From the NCBI GenBank assembly GCA_041395205.1, contig JAWLAZ010000002.1:372001-436000 (forward strand): a stretch of 64,000 bases of DNA, read 5' to 3'. The notes under the pieces were generated by a model. That model made no database searches. It was not told where the DNA came from and saw only the letters and a program-made list of their open reading frames with translations. This DNA is from JAHEFU01 sp041395205. GTDB lineage: Bacteria > 4484-113 > JAFGCY01. Positions within the stretch are counted from its first letter, which is position 1; each line of letters begins with the position of its first letter. A program made the translations under genes and the position numbers. Positions 1 to 8,487 of this stretch are shown here, in pieces.

Positions 1-374
1 CCCTGGCTGGCACCGAAATGCTGGTCCAGCTCGCGGCGCAGTGTGCTCAGTTCCTGCATTGCCAGTTTCAGTTCATCCCGCAGGTAGTCCACCCAGACAT
101 CACAGTCGTGGATCTCGCCGAGGAAGTCCTGCAGCTGCTTGAACTGCTTCAGATGCGCCTTGAAGCCATCCGCGAAGAGGGGCTCAAAGAATTCAAAGCA
201 GTAGCGCAGGCGCTTGGCGGCGATGCGCATGTCATGCAGCTCCGTGACCCTGTCCTCGAACTGCATATGCCGGCTCAGGTCCCAGAGCTCATTCATGCGG
301 ATGACAAAGATCTCCGGGAGCTGGCTGCGCACGCCCTGGCCGCTGTCCAGTGAATCAATCGGTCTGGCCTTCAT
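1..374 (-). CDS. CHAD domain protein, second half (runs off window)
   Basis: ATG at 374 overlaps the stop of the upstream CHAD gene (TGATG overlap), and a perfect AGGAGG lies 6 nt upstream, so independent coupled initiation is plausible. The visible 124 residues contain the signature of the C-terminal half of a CHAD domain: LHDMRIAAKRLRY followed by LKQFKQLQDFLGEIHD. CHAD domains are alpha-helical and positively charged, bind polyphosphate, and normally carry both halves in one chain. Here the first half is in the preceding gene. The 3' end is outside the window. It may be a natural split or a frameshift in a single gene; the ribosome-binding site favours the split, while the exact continuation of homology across the junction favours a recent frameshift or sequence error. 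Confidence 0.7.
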   Translation of the reverse strand, partial: MKARPIDSLDSGQGVRSQLPEIFVIRMNELWDLSRHMQFEDRVTELHDMRIAAKRLRYCFEFFEPLFADGFKAHLKQFKQLQDFLGEIHDCDVWVDYLRDELKLAMQELSTLRRELDQHFGASQ

Positions 375-928
375 GGCTGCCCTCCTCCACTGCGGATGTC
401 GAAGGGCTTGCTGGAAAACAGCTCCACGAAACGCCGCGGATATTCATCCGCTTCCAGGCGGCGCAGCGCTTCCTCCAGTTCCGGCTGCTGAGCCAGGCGC
501 AGACGGCGCTTGCTTTCCAGCATCCAGTTCAGGGCAGCACGGCGCTCACGATGTGCACCATGCAGCTGGGAATCCAGGTAGATGATCATCACGTCCAGAT
601 CACGTGCCACGCCGAAGGTATCGGCAAACTCCGCCAGATAGCGGGAATGCTTCCTGACCTGCGCCGGCTCCCACAGTGCGTGGAAGGTCTGTAGCGCGGT
701 ACGCAGACGCCGGGCAGAGACTCGGATCTGATGCACACCTTCCACCTGCTCATTGCGCCAGACCACTTCGCGCTGCGCCAGCAGATCCTGCATGTAGCGC
801 AGCAGGATGAACTGGCACCACTGGCCCAGCGGCCAGGCAGGATCCGGCTGCGCCGAGACCAGCGGTGGGAAGTCCGGCATGCTGAACTGCGGCATCTCCG
901 CCGCACTGCTGGTGGTGTTGTCAGGCAT
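371..928 (-). CDS. CHAD domain protein, first half
   Basis: A 185-residue protein. Residues about 62-90 carry the first CHAD repeat (VEGVHQIRVSARRLRTALQ) and later FGVARDLDVMIIYL, the conserved Asp-containing helix of the first four-helix bundle. The family binds polyphosphate through conserved basic and histidine residues. The protein stops just where the second bundle should begin, and that bundle is encoded by the overlapping downstream gene. A TAGAAT hexamer at 936-941 on this strand sits 7 nt before the ATG, so the mRNA may be leaderless. No CYTH or ppk gene is next to it in the window. Confidence 0.75.
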   Translation of the reverse strand: MPDNTTSSAAEMPQFSMPDFPPLVSAQPDPAWPLGQWCQFILLRYMQDLLAQREVVWRNEQVEGVHQIRVSARRLRTALQTFHALWEPAQVRKHSRYLAEFADTFGVARDLDVMIIYLDSQLHGAHRERRAALNWMLESKRRLRLAQQPELEEALRRLEADEYPRRFVELFSSKPFDIRSGGGQP

Positions 929-935
929 CTGGCTG

Positions 936-941
936 ATTCTA
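936..941 (-). promoter_or_regulatory. -10-like TAGAAT of the CHAD pair
   Basis: TAGAAT read on the minus strand, with 7 nt between the hexamer and the ATG at 928. Transcription starting about 7 nt downstream would begin at or next to the start codon. No good -35 is visible. One of several genes with this geometry. Confidence 0.35.
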
Positions 942-968
942 GCCCCGCTATGTGAAGATTAGTTGCTG

Positions 969-2807
969 CTACTTGCCCTTGAGCTGCGGGAAGGCAATCA
1001 CCTCGCGGATGGCCGGAGTCCCACTGAGCACCATGATCAGGCGGTCAATGCCGATACCCAGACCACCCGTCGGCGGCATGCCGTATTCGAGGGCATTGAG
1101 GAAGTCCTCATCCAGCTCCGCGGATGCATATTCATCAGAGCGCTCAAAGGCCGCCAGCAGTTCCTTGCGGCCTGGCATGTCATAGTCCGAGGCGATGCGC
1201 CGCAGCATCCTGACCCCTGTCGAAACTGACTGCAGGCGCGGGTGACGCAGACCGAGCAGAGCCAGAGCTTCATTGAACTCAATCAGCCAGGGCACCATCC
1301 CGCTTTCCGGCATGCCATCCCAGCCAGCCTTCTCATTGCCTTCATTGCTGGAAAGCCAGCTGATCAGGCGCTCGAACTGCTCGAGAGCCTGCTGGCCCTT
1401 CTCGCCAAGCAGCACCTTACCCTCTGCCTGGCCTTCCTCGAAGAGCTGCTTCTCCGCCTGGCAATCCGCCAGCAGTGCGTCCGGCACACGGTCGCGGATC
1501 TGCTCCTCGAAACGCTCACGCTGTTCCAGCGGATCATTCAGCTCGCTGAAGGAGTTTGCCATTTCCATCGTGGCAATGAACAGCTCAAAGCGATAGGTCA
1601 GCTCCGGGTTGTCAGGATGGCTCTTGGCCAGCGGTGACAAGCCCTTCGGGTAGTCGTATATGAAAGTCGGCTGGATCAGGTTGGGTTCGACCTTCTCCTT
1701 GAAGATCTCATCCAGACAGGCCTCAAAGCCACGATCCTCCGGTAGCTTGATACCAAGCCGCTTGGCTTCGCGCTTCACATCCTCCAGCGTACTCAGCTTA
1801 TCAAGGCCAACACCGGCCCATTTCTCCATGGCCTCATTGAATGTGATCTTTGCAAAGGGCTTGCTGAAGTCCAGCTTGTAATCGCCGTACTGCACCTCGC
1901 GGATCTTGAACACCGCTTCCGCGAGCCGCATCACCAGCTCCTCGGTCAGCTTCATGATGTCCGTGTAATCCACGTAGGCTTCGTAGAGTTCCAGCATCGT
2001 GAACTCAGGGTTGTGCCTGGTTGAGATGCCTTCATTGCGGAATACGCGGCCGATTTCATAGACGCGCTCGAAGCCGCCCACGATCAGACGCTTGAGGTGC
2101 AGCTCCAGAGCAATGCGCAGGTGGAAGTCCGACTTCAATGCATTCCAGTGAGTCTTGAAGGTCTCCGCGGTGGCTCCGCCGGCGGTGGCGTGCAGCACCG
2201 GAGTCTCGACTTCAAGGAAGCCCTTGCCATCCAGGAAGCGGCGGATCTCGCTGATGGCCTTGCTGCGGTTGCGCAGGCGCGTCAGCACCTCACGGTTGAC
2301 GATCAGATCCACGTAGCGCTGGCGGTAACGCTGGTCGACATCCGTCAGGCCATGGAACTTCTCCGGCAGGGTCTGGAGGATCTTCGAGAGCAGCGTGAAT
2401 TCCTTGACCTCGATTGAGATCTGCTCAGTGCGCGTGCGGAAGACCTTGCCCTTGGCGCCGATGATGTCGCCGAGGTCCAGCTGCTTGTAGAGCTCGAAGG
2501 CCTCCTCGCCGATGATGTCCTTCTTGAAGTAGAGCTGAATGCGGCCGCTTTCGTCCTGCAGATCCGCGAAGCCCGCCTTGCCATGCACACGCTTGGCAAC
2601 CAGCCGGCCGGAGAGAGTGACCTCCCGGCCCTCGAACTGCGTGAACATGAGGAGGACGGCGCTGCTGCACTCCTTGCGGTCGAAGCGCACATGGCGGAAG
2701 GGGTCCTGCCCCGCTTCCTGCAATTCACGCAGCTTCTGCAGCTTGATCTCGCGGTAGTCGCCCTCATGCTCCTGCGGCTGGCCACCGTTTATCTGGTTCT
2801 CATCCAC
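969..2807 (-). CDS. lysS: lysyl-tRNA synthetase, class II, with a ~110-residue insertion
   Basis: Charges tRNA-Lys in the cytoplasm. An N-terminal OB-fold anticodon-binding domain (around VTLSGRLVAKRVHGKAGF) precedes the class II core: motif 2 VFRNEGISTRHNPEFTMLE and motif 3 GGLGIGIDRLIM near the C-terminus. The GTG at 2807 is chosen because a -10-like GATAAT lies near 2862-2867, so a start at 2858 would leave no room for transcription initiation; the GTG at 2858 is in frame and would add 17 residues. The product is 612 residues against about 500 for the family. The excess lies between the helix ending in EEQIRDR and LDEDFLNALEYGMPPTGG (residues about 441-564), where most LysRS have 12-15 residues. 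The insertion keeps the frame and is not low-complexity. Confidence 0.93.
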   Translation of the reverse strand: MDENQINGGQPQEHEGDYREIKLQKLRELQEAGQDPFRHVRFDRKECSSAVLLMFTQFEGREVTLSGRLVAKRVHGKAGFADLQDESGRIQLYFKKDIIGEEAFELYKQLDLGDIIGAKGKVFRTRTEQISIEVKEFTLLSKILQTLPEKFHGLTDVDQRYRQRYVDLIVNREVLTRLRNRSKAISEIRRFLDGKGFLEVETPVLHATAGGATAETFKTHWNALKSDFHLRIALELHLKRLIVGGFERVYEIGRVFRNEGISTRHNPEFTMLELYEAYVDYTDIMKLTEELVMRLAEAVFKIREVQYGDYKLDFSKPFAKITFNEAMEKWAGVGLDKLSTLEDVKREAKRLGIKLPEDRGFEACLDEIFKEKVEPNLIQPTFIYDYPKGLSPLAKSHPDNPELTYRFELFIATMEMANSFSELNDPLEQRERFEEQIRDRVPDALLADCQAEKQLFEEGQAEGKVLLGEKGQQALEQFERLISWLSSNEGNEKAGWDGMPESGMVPWLIEFNEALALLGLRHPRLQSVSTGVRMLRRIASDYDMPGRKELLAAFERSDEYASAELDEDFLNALEYGMPPTGGLGIGIDRLIMVLSGTPAIREVIAFPQLKGK

Positions 2808-2905
2808 TTTGCAACCCCGCACAGTCACCCCGGAATTGGTGATGGGGGCTGCGCACACCTATTATCCACGATGGAAAGCATCCGTACCCTCAGCGGGTAG
2901 CCGGA

Positions 2906-3760
2906 TCAGAGGCGTTCGCCGCCTTCCTTGCCGTAGAAATAGGTGCGCAGCGGCACGAGTCCCGCTTCCTCATTGTTCGGGATGCGCTCACTGCCACCGA
3001 TCATCAGCACACCGTGGCGGGCAAGCGCCTTGGAGAAGCGGATGAACAGCTCGCGCTTCGCCTGGTCACGGAAATAGATCACCACGTTGCGGCAGAGGAT
3101 TATGTCAATGTTGCTGGGGAAGCGGTCCTCCAGCAGGTTGTGCTGCTCAAAGCGCACGCGGCGGCGGACCTCGGCCTTTACCTGGTAATTGCCGTCCGGC
3201 AGCTTGTCGAAGTATTTGTCAACGATCCCGCTGGGGGATTCCTTGAGGCGCTCCGGGGGATAGATCGCCTCGCGGGCCTTGGCCAGGGCATTCTTGTCGA
3301 AGTCCCAACCCAGTACGCGGATGCCCGCCGGAGCATTGTTGCGCTCCAGCATGATGGCGAGTGTGTAGGGTTCATCACCGGTGCTGCAGCCGGCGCTCCA
3401 GATCGTCGCCTCGCGCCTGGCCTTGAGCAGCGGCTTGATGTACTCACGCTCCAGGATGTCGAACTTGTCGGCATTGCGGAAGAAGTTGCTGACGTTGATC
3501 GTGATCCTGTCAATGAAGCTCCGGTACTCCACATCATCCTTGCGGATCTGATTGAGGTAGTCAACGTAGGTCTTGCAGGAGGTCTTCTTCACGATGTGAT
3601 TGAGTCTGCGGCGCAGCTGGTTCTGCTTGTAGAGGCTCAGATCAATGCCCTCCACGCTGTAGAGCGTGTCGAGGAACTTGATGTAGTCATCCTTGCTGTG
3701 GATGTAATCCGCTTCTGACGAGAGGTTGCTTTCTGAATCCAGATCCGTGTACTTGACCAT
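2906..3760 (-). CDS. cheR: CheR-type protein-glutamate O-methyltransferase
   Basis: SAM-dependent methylation of glutamates on chemoreceptors, a chemotaxis adaptation step. An N-terminal helical CheR domain (residues about 25-85) precedes the Rossmann domain with WSAGCSTGDEPYTLAIML (SAM-binding) and LCRNVVIYF. The length of 284 residues is typical. The ATG at 3760 has AGGA upstream; a longer in-frame opening to 3874 has no family match. The gene is divergent from flgF, which fits a flagella/chemotaxis locus, but no other che gene is in the window. Confidence 0.92.
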   Translation of the reverse strand: MVKYTDLDSESNLSSEADYIHSKDDYIKFLDTLYSVEGIDLSLYKQNQLRRRLNHIVKKTSCKTYVDYLNQIRKDDVEYRSFIDRITINVSNFFRNADKFDILEREYIKPLLKARREATIWSAGCSTGDEPYTLAIMLERNNAPAGIRVLGWDFDKNALAKAREAIYPPERLKESPSGIVDKYFDKLPDGNYQVKAEVRRRVRFEQHNLLEDRFPSNIDIILCRNVVIYFRDQAKRELFIRFSKALARHGVLMIGGSERIPNNEEAGLVPLRTYFYGKEGGERL

Positions 3761-3854
3761 GACATCCTTCCTGAAAGTTCTTAGGGAATTATCCCGTTGA
3801 GCGAATGGCTTTGCAGCAACTGCGGACAGGTTTACCTGAACTTGATTCAAGCCG

Positions 3855-3886
3855 ATCTCCACCGGGCCGATCAATTGGCCGGAGAT
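3855..3886 (+). other. inverted repeat before flgF
   Basis: ATCTCC (3855-3860) can pair with GGAGAT (3881-3886), and the inner GGCC pairs (3865-3868 with 3877-3880) enclose an 8-nt loop. It ends 12 nt before the flgF ATG, so it could affect translation or mark the transcript start. Function not shown. Confidence 0.25.
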
Positions 3887-3898
3887 AAGTAACGAGTC

Positions 3899-4669
3899 AT
3901 GCTCAGAAGCATCTACACATCAACGGCGGCCATGCTCACCCACATGGAGCAGACGGCGACCACGGCCAACAACCTGGCGAATGCCAACACCAGCGGATTC
4001 CGCAAGGACCTGCTGCTGTTCGACAGCCGCCCGGGCCGGGAAATCTGGCGCACGGATGACCCGACCTACGTTGACATCAACGGCCGCCAGCTGCCCAAGT
4101 ACATGGGCAAGCTTTCAACGGGCCTGACTGATACCGAGGTCTACCGTGACGTGAGCAAGGGGCACATGATCCACACCGGCAAGCCGCTGGATGTGTTCCT
4201 GGACGGTCCCGGTTTCCTGAGGCTGGAGACCCCGCAGGGTGAACGCTTCAGCCGCGCCGGCAACCTGACGATGAATGAGGAGGGTTTCCTCACGAACCCC
4301 GAGGGTTACCGCGTGCTGGGCCTAGCTGGACCGGTCAGCATCACCGGCAAGGATGTGCAGATCGGTCGCAGTGGCAACGTGATTGTCGATGGTGAAACCG
4401 TCGCCGCACTGTCCATCGCGCACTTCGAGGACGTGCAGCAGCTGCGCAAGGATGGTGACAACCTCTGGCGCAACGAGGGCACGGCCGAGGTGCCGGGCCA
4501 GACCGCCGTGATCAGCGGCGTGCTCGAGGGCAGCAATGTCGATGTGAGCCGCGAGATGGTGAACCTGATCAGCCAGTCGCGGCATTTTGAGATGGCAAGC
4601 AAGTCCCTGCAGACGGGAGACGAGATCCTGAACCTGATCGTCAACCAGCTGGCGAGGATGCCGCAGTAG
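3899..4669 (+). CDS. flgF: flagellar basal-body rod protein FlgF
   Basis: Proximal-rod protein of the flagellar axle. The N-terminal rod signature (ANNLANANTSGFRKDLL, residues about 22-38) and C-terminal helix (VNLISQSRHFEMASKSLQT) form the D0 coiled coil shared by rod and hook proteins. At 256 residues it matches FlgF, and its position directly before a clearer FlgG supports FlgF rather than a second FlgG. First gene of the flgFGAHI run, which has short intergenic gaps. Confidence 0.9.
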   Translation: MLRSIYTSTAAMLTHMEQTATTANNLANANTSGFRKDLLLFDSRPGREIWRTDDPTYVDINGRQLPKYMGKLSTGLTDTEVYRDVSKGHMIHTGKPLDVFLDGPGFLRLETPQGERFSRAGNLTMNEEGFLTNPEGYRVLGLAGPVSITGKDVQIGRSGNVIVDGETVAALSIAHFEDVQQLRKDGDNLWRNEGTAEVPGQTAVISGVLEGSNVDVSREMVNLISQSRHFEMASKSLQTGDEILNLIVNQLARMPQ

Positions 4670-4812
4670 CCTGATTGACAGGCCCGGATTCCGGGCCGTG
4701 ACTGTGGGAAGGCGGAATGAACGGCCGGACCGACACCTGCGGGTGAAGGAAGCCTGGCGAGGGCCCGAAGCGCCCTGCCGACGATCCGCCTCCGAACGGA
4801 GGACTGAACGAC

Positions 4813-5601
4813 ATGATGCGTTCGCTGTTCACGGGAGCCAGTGGTATGGCTGCCCAGCAGATGAGGATCGACGTGACCTCGCACAACCTCGCGAATGCCA
4901 ACACAGTTGGCTTCCGCAGCAACCGTGCCGAGTTCATGGACCTGATCTACCAGAACCTGCGCGTTCCCGGCGGCACCAGTGCCAATGGCACGCCCTGGCC
5001 GGACGGCCTGCAGGTCGGTCTCGGTGTCAGCACCGGCGCGATCAGCAAGGACTTCCGGGTCGGCAGCCCGATGGAGACCGGCGCACCGCTGGATCTGATG
5101 ATTGCCGGTGACGGATTCTTCCAGGTACAGCTGCCCGATGGCAGCACCGGCTATACCCGCGCCGGCAACTTCACGAAGGACGTGGACGGCTCCATCGTGA
5201 TGAAGGGCCTCGGCTACTTCCTGCAGCCGGGCATCACCCTCGCCCAGGATTCCACCGACATCGTCGTCGGCCAGGACGGAACGGTCAGCGAGAAGGATGC
5301 CAACGGCGTTGCGAGTGAGATCGGCCAGATCCTGATCGTGCGCTTCGTGAATCCGGGCGGACTGGAAGCCGTCGGTGACAACCTCTTCAAGGCCACCGCC
5401 GCCTCCGGCGACCCGATCGAGGGCATCCCGACCCAGGCCGGCTACGGCAAGATCATGCAGAACTACCTGGAAGGCAGCAACGTGTCCGTTGTCGACGAGC
5501 TGGTGAATCTGATCATCAGCCAGCGCGCCTTCGAAGCCAACAGCAAGTCAGTCTCCACCAGCGACGAGATGCTGCAGACCGCAGTCAACCTGAAGAGGTA
5601 A
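4813..5601 (+). CDS. flgG: flagellar basal-body rod protein FlgG
   Basis: Distal-rod protein. It opens with MMRSLFTGASGMAAQQ and the rod motif HNLANANTVGFRSN, carries the long FlgG-specific loop after residue 40 (YQNLRVPGGTSANGTPWPDG), and ends in VNLIISQRAFEANSKS, the conserved C-terminal helix. The length of 262 residues is standard. Ribosome-binding site GGAGG is 11 nt before the ATG. The 143-nt gap to flgF holds no other gene; flgA follows 3 nt after the stop. Confidence 0.95.
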   Translation: MMRSLFTGASGMAAQQMRIDVTSHNLANANTVGFRSNRAEFMDLIYQNLRVPGGTSANGTPWPDGLQVGLGVSTGAISKDFRVGSPMETGAPLDLMIAGDGFFQVQLPDGSTGYTRAGNFTKDVDGSIVMKGLGYFLQPGITLAQDSTDIVVGQDGTVSEKDANGVASEIGQILIVRFVNPGGLEAVGDNLFKATAASGDPIEGIPTQAGYGKIMQNYLEGSNVSVVDELVNLIISQRAFEANSKSVSTSDEMLQTAVNLKR

Positions 5602-5604
5602 GCC

Positions 5605-6564
5605 ATGCCTGAGCGACTGATCATCATTGCGGCGATCTTCATCATCACGGGACTGTGCCTCTCCGGCAGGGCCATCGCGGCTGAGCTGCTCAGCCTGGAA
5701 CTGCCGGGCAGCATCGAGCTCGATGGCAGCAGCTACACAGTTGGCGACGTCGTGAGTTCCCATTCCGGCCGCGAGGACTTCTGGCAGGCGATCCGCGCCG
5801 AGGAGCTCGGCAGTCTGCACGGCGCAAGCAGCACGGTCCTGGACCCGCAGGCGATGCTGGCAACGCTGGCGGCACGCGGCTATGACTGGCGCCTGATCGG
5901 CCTGAGCGGGGCTCGCGAAGTCCGCATCAGCCGCCGTGGGTGCGTGGTCAGCGCACAGCGCATTCGTGAGTTCATAGAAGCTGAAGTATCCCTGAATCTC
6001 GGTTGTGACCTGAGCCTGATCGAGAAACCCGGTCAGGCCATTGAAGATATCCATGTCAACGAAGCGGACTGCAGCCTGCGACTCGGCTATACGGCTGAGT
6101 CCGCCGGCAGCCTGCCCGTCAGTGTCGAAGTTGTCAGCAACGGCCGGGTACTGCAGAGCCTGATGCTGGCGCGCGTCCTGGACTTCCGGGTGCCGGCGGT
6201 GCGGACACTTGTGGCACTCAGCCGTGACATGACACTCGATGGCAGCATCCTGGCTGCGGAAGCGACGGACTGCCGGCCCGGGATGAGCATCTGCACGGAC
6301 CCGCAGCTGATCACCGGACTGGTTGCCACGCGCAGCCTCCCCGCCGGCAGCCTGATCAGTCCGGAGCTGCTGCGCCGCCCCTGGGATGTGCAGCGTCGCG
6401 AACTGGTGCAGCTGGTCTACAGCGGCAGCGGACTGAGCTGCAGCGCCGAGGCTGAGGCCATGGCGGACGGCAGGACCGGTGACACCATCACGGTGCGCCG
6501 CACGGAGGACGGGGAGAAGTTCCTCGCCACGATCATTGCCGCAGGCAAGGTGGAAATCAGATGA
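5605..6564 (+). CDS. flgA: flagella basal-body P-ring assembly protein FlgA
   Basis: Periplasmic chaperone for P-ring assembly. Residues 1-26 are a cleavable signal peptide with cleavage after GRAIAA. The C-terminal half (from about residue 190) is an SAF domain: RTLVALSRDMTLDGSILA, then VATRSLPAGSLISPELLRRP, then VRRTEDGEKFLATIIAAGKVEI, the typical closing beta-strands. At 319 residues it is at the long end of the family, with an N-terminal region of low similarity. It starts 3 nt after flgG and its stop overlaps the flgH ATG by 4 nt, indicating translational coupling. Confidence 0.88.
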   Translation: MPERLIIIAAIFIITGLCLSGRAIAAELLSLELPGSIELDGSSYTVGDVVSSHSGREDFWQAIRAEELGSLHGASSTVLDPQAMLATLAARGYDWRLIGLSGAREVRISRRGCVVSAQRIREFIEAEVSLNLGCDLSLIEKPGQAIEDIHVNEADCSLRLGYTAESAGSLPVSVEVVSNGRVLQSLMLARVLDFRVPAVRTLVALSRDMTLDGSILAAEATDCRPGMSICTDPQLITGLVATRSLPAGSLISPELLRRPWDVQRRELVQLVYSGSGLSCSAEAEAMADGRTGDTITVRRTEDGEKFLATIIAAGKVEIR

Positions 6565-7187
6565 GATACATGGCAATCCTGACAATCATGCTCCTGGTGA
6601 TGACTGGCCGTGCCCTGGCGGACAGCCTGTTCAGCCAGCCCGAGGATTCGCGCCCCGGCCGCAGCGGAGTGACCGGCCGGCCCCCGGTGAGCGTGGAGAT
6701 CGGCGACATCGTCAAGGTCAAGGTCCGCGAGAAGACCGATGCCAACATCGACCTCGGGCTGCAGATCCAGGACCAGTCGCAGGTTGACGCCGGCAATGCA
6801 GTGACGGACAAGCTGCTGAAGAAGGCCATCGGCCCGCTGTTCGATGTGATCGGCGTGGGTGACATCGCCTACAACAGCGGCACCAACTACAGCGGCGACG
6901 GCAAGACCGACCGCAAGGTCCGCGTCGACAGCATGCTCAGCGTGCGCGTCGTGGACATGGAGGAGAACGGCCTGCTGACGATCGCCGGCGTGAAGTACGT
7001 CACCGTCAACAACGAGAAGCAGTACATGCTGATCCGCGGGACGGTTGATCCGCGTGACCTGGACAGTGAGCTGGTCGTGGAAAGCGACCTGGTGGCGGAT
7101 CTCGAGATCGAATACATCGGTGAGGGCGCGCTCTCCAAGCGCAGCAAGCCCGGCATCGTCACACGCTTCTTCGACATGATCTTCTGA
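6561..7187 (+). CDS. flgH: flagellar L-ring protein FlgH
   Basis: Forms the outer-membrane L-ring bushing of the flagellum. A signal peptide (residues 1-20, ending GRALA) is followed by VSVEIGDIVKVKVREKTDAN and the C-terminal block LTIAGVKYVTVNNEKQYM and VRGxVDPRD-like LIRGTVDPRDLDSE, typical of FlgH. The protein has 208 residues. FlgH of enterics is a lipoprotein, but no cysteine or lipobox follows this signal peptide, so the mature ring protein would not be acylated. Coupled to flgA (ATGA overlap); flgI follows after 12 nt. Confidence 0.9.
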   Translation: MRYMAILTIMLLVMTGRALADSLFSQPEDSRPGRSGVTGRPPVSVEIGDIVKVKVREKTDANIDLGLQIQDQSQVDAGNAVTDKLLKKAIGPLFDVIGVGDIAYNSGTNYSGDGKTDRKVRVDSMLSVRVVDMEENGLLTIAGVKYVTVNNEKQYMLIRGTVDPRDLDSELVVESDLVADLEIEYIGEGALSKRSKPGIVTRFFDMIF

Positions 7188-7199
7188 TCAGGATAGGGA

Positions 7200-8351
7200 A
7201 TGGCAATGCAGAACAACAGAAACAACTTCATCGCGATCATCCTGCTTGCTATGGCTCTCTGCCTGGCAGGCCTCAGTCCAGCCCGTGCTGCAGCCATCAA
7301 GGATCTGGCCCAGCTGCGCGGCGTGCGCGACAACCAGCTGATCGGCATGGGCCTGGTGACCGGCCTCGGCGGAACGGGTGACGACGTCAAGAGCACGCCG
7401 CAGGCCGGAGATGCCCTGAGCAACCTGCTGGCCCGCTTCGGTTTCCAGGTGGATCCGGCATTGCTCAAGTCGAAGAACTTCGCGGCGGTGATGGTCACCG
7501 CCAATATGCCGGCCTACGCCAAGCAGGGAGACCGGCTGGACATCGAGGTCAGTGCCATCGGCAATGCCAAGTCCCTGGAAGGAGGCATGCTGCTGATGAC
7601 CGAGCTGCGCGGCGCAGACACCTTCCACGGCACCGCAGGTGAGGCCCCGATCTATGCCCTGGCCCAGGGCAGCATCAGTCTCGGCAGTGTCAACGGCAGC
7701 GGCAGGGTCAAGATCCAGACCCGCGGAACGGTACCGGATGGCGCAATCATCGAGCATGAGATCGCCAGCAACATCACGAATGAGCGTGACCGTCTCGAGT
7801 ACAACCTGCGCGACCCGGACTTCACGACCGCGGCGCGCATCGCCGAGGCGATCAACGAGGATTTCAACGGCAACAGCTTCGGCAGTCATGCACGGATCGC
7901 CAGTGCCCTGGACGGCGGGACGGTCGAGGTGCTGATCCCGCTCGAATCGCGTCTGAGTCTCGTGGACTTCATCAGCCACATCGAGCAGCTGGAAGTCAGT
8001 CCCGACAGCCAGGCCCGGGTGGTGATTGACCAGAGCACCGGCACGATCGCCATGGGGGGCAATGTCCGCATCCGTCCCGTGCATGTCAGCCATGGCAACA
8101 TGAGCCTGAGCTTCGGCAACGGCCTGATTGAATCGGGCAGTGAAGCTCCTGACAACATGGTGATTCCCGACGGCAGCGACGCGGACATGGTGCTGCCACT
8201 CGGACCGGCGGATGACAATTCAGGTGACACCACGGCGGCGGAGGTCGCTGCCGGCCTGAACAAGCTGCGCCTCAGTGCGCAGGACATCGTGGAGATATTC
8301 CTGCAGATCCACAAGGTCGGCGCAATGGATGCCGAACTGATCGTGATCTGA
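7200..8351 (+). CDS. flgI: flagellar P-ring protein FlgI
   Basis: Periplasmic P-ring around the flagellar rod. The signal peptide covers residues 1-30 (cleavage near SPARAA). The mature N-terminus IKDLAQLRGVRDNQLIGMGL followed by GLGGTGDD is the FlgI hallmark, and MVTANMPAYAKQGDRLDIEV and IYALAQGSISLG also match. The length of 383 residues is normal. The start at 7200 is followed by a second in-frame ATG at 7206. Last gene before a rho-independent terminator, so this operon does not continue into flgJ or hook genes here. Confidence 0.95.
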   Translation: MAMQNNRNNFIAIILLAMALCLAGLSPARAAAIKDLAQLRGVRDNQLIGMGLVTGLGGTGDDVKSTPQAGDALSNLLARFGFQVDPALLKSKNFAAVMVTANMPAYAKQGDRLDIEVSAIGNAKSLEGGMLLMTELRGADTFHGTAGEAPIYALAQGSISLGSVNGSGRVKIQTRGTVPDGAIIEHEIASNITNERDRLEYNLRDPDFTTAARIAEAINEDFNGNSFGSHARIASALDGGTVEVLIPLESRLSLVDFISHIEQLEVSPDSQARVVIDQSTGTIAMGGNVRIRPVHVSHGNMSLSFGNGLIESGSEAPDNMVIPDGSDADMVLPLGPADDNSGDTTAAEVAAGLNKLRLSAQDIVEIFLQIHKVGAMDAELIVI

Positions 8352-8452
8352 GCGGGAGCAACAACAAGTATTCAAACAAAGTGGCTGGGGCAAGCCACGG
8401 AGGGCAAGCCCACTTTCTTCAAGCAGTTACCACCACACCCACTTCCAAGCGG

Positions 8453-8487
8453 GACCGCCCTGGCGCAAGGGGCGGTCTCTTTATTTT
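8453..8487 (+). terminator. rho-independent terminator of the flg operon
   Basis: GACCGCCC (8453-8460) pairs with GGGCGGTC (8470-8477) around a 9-nt loop, followed by a T-rich tail TCTTTATTTT. It lies 101 nt after the flgI stop and just before the 3' end of the convergent mpg. Confidence 0.85.
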
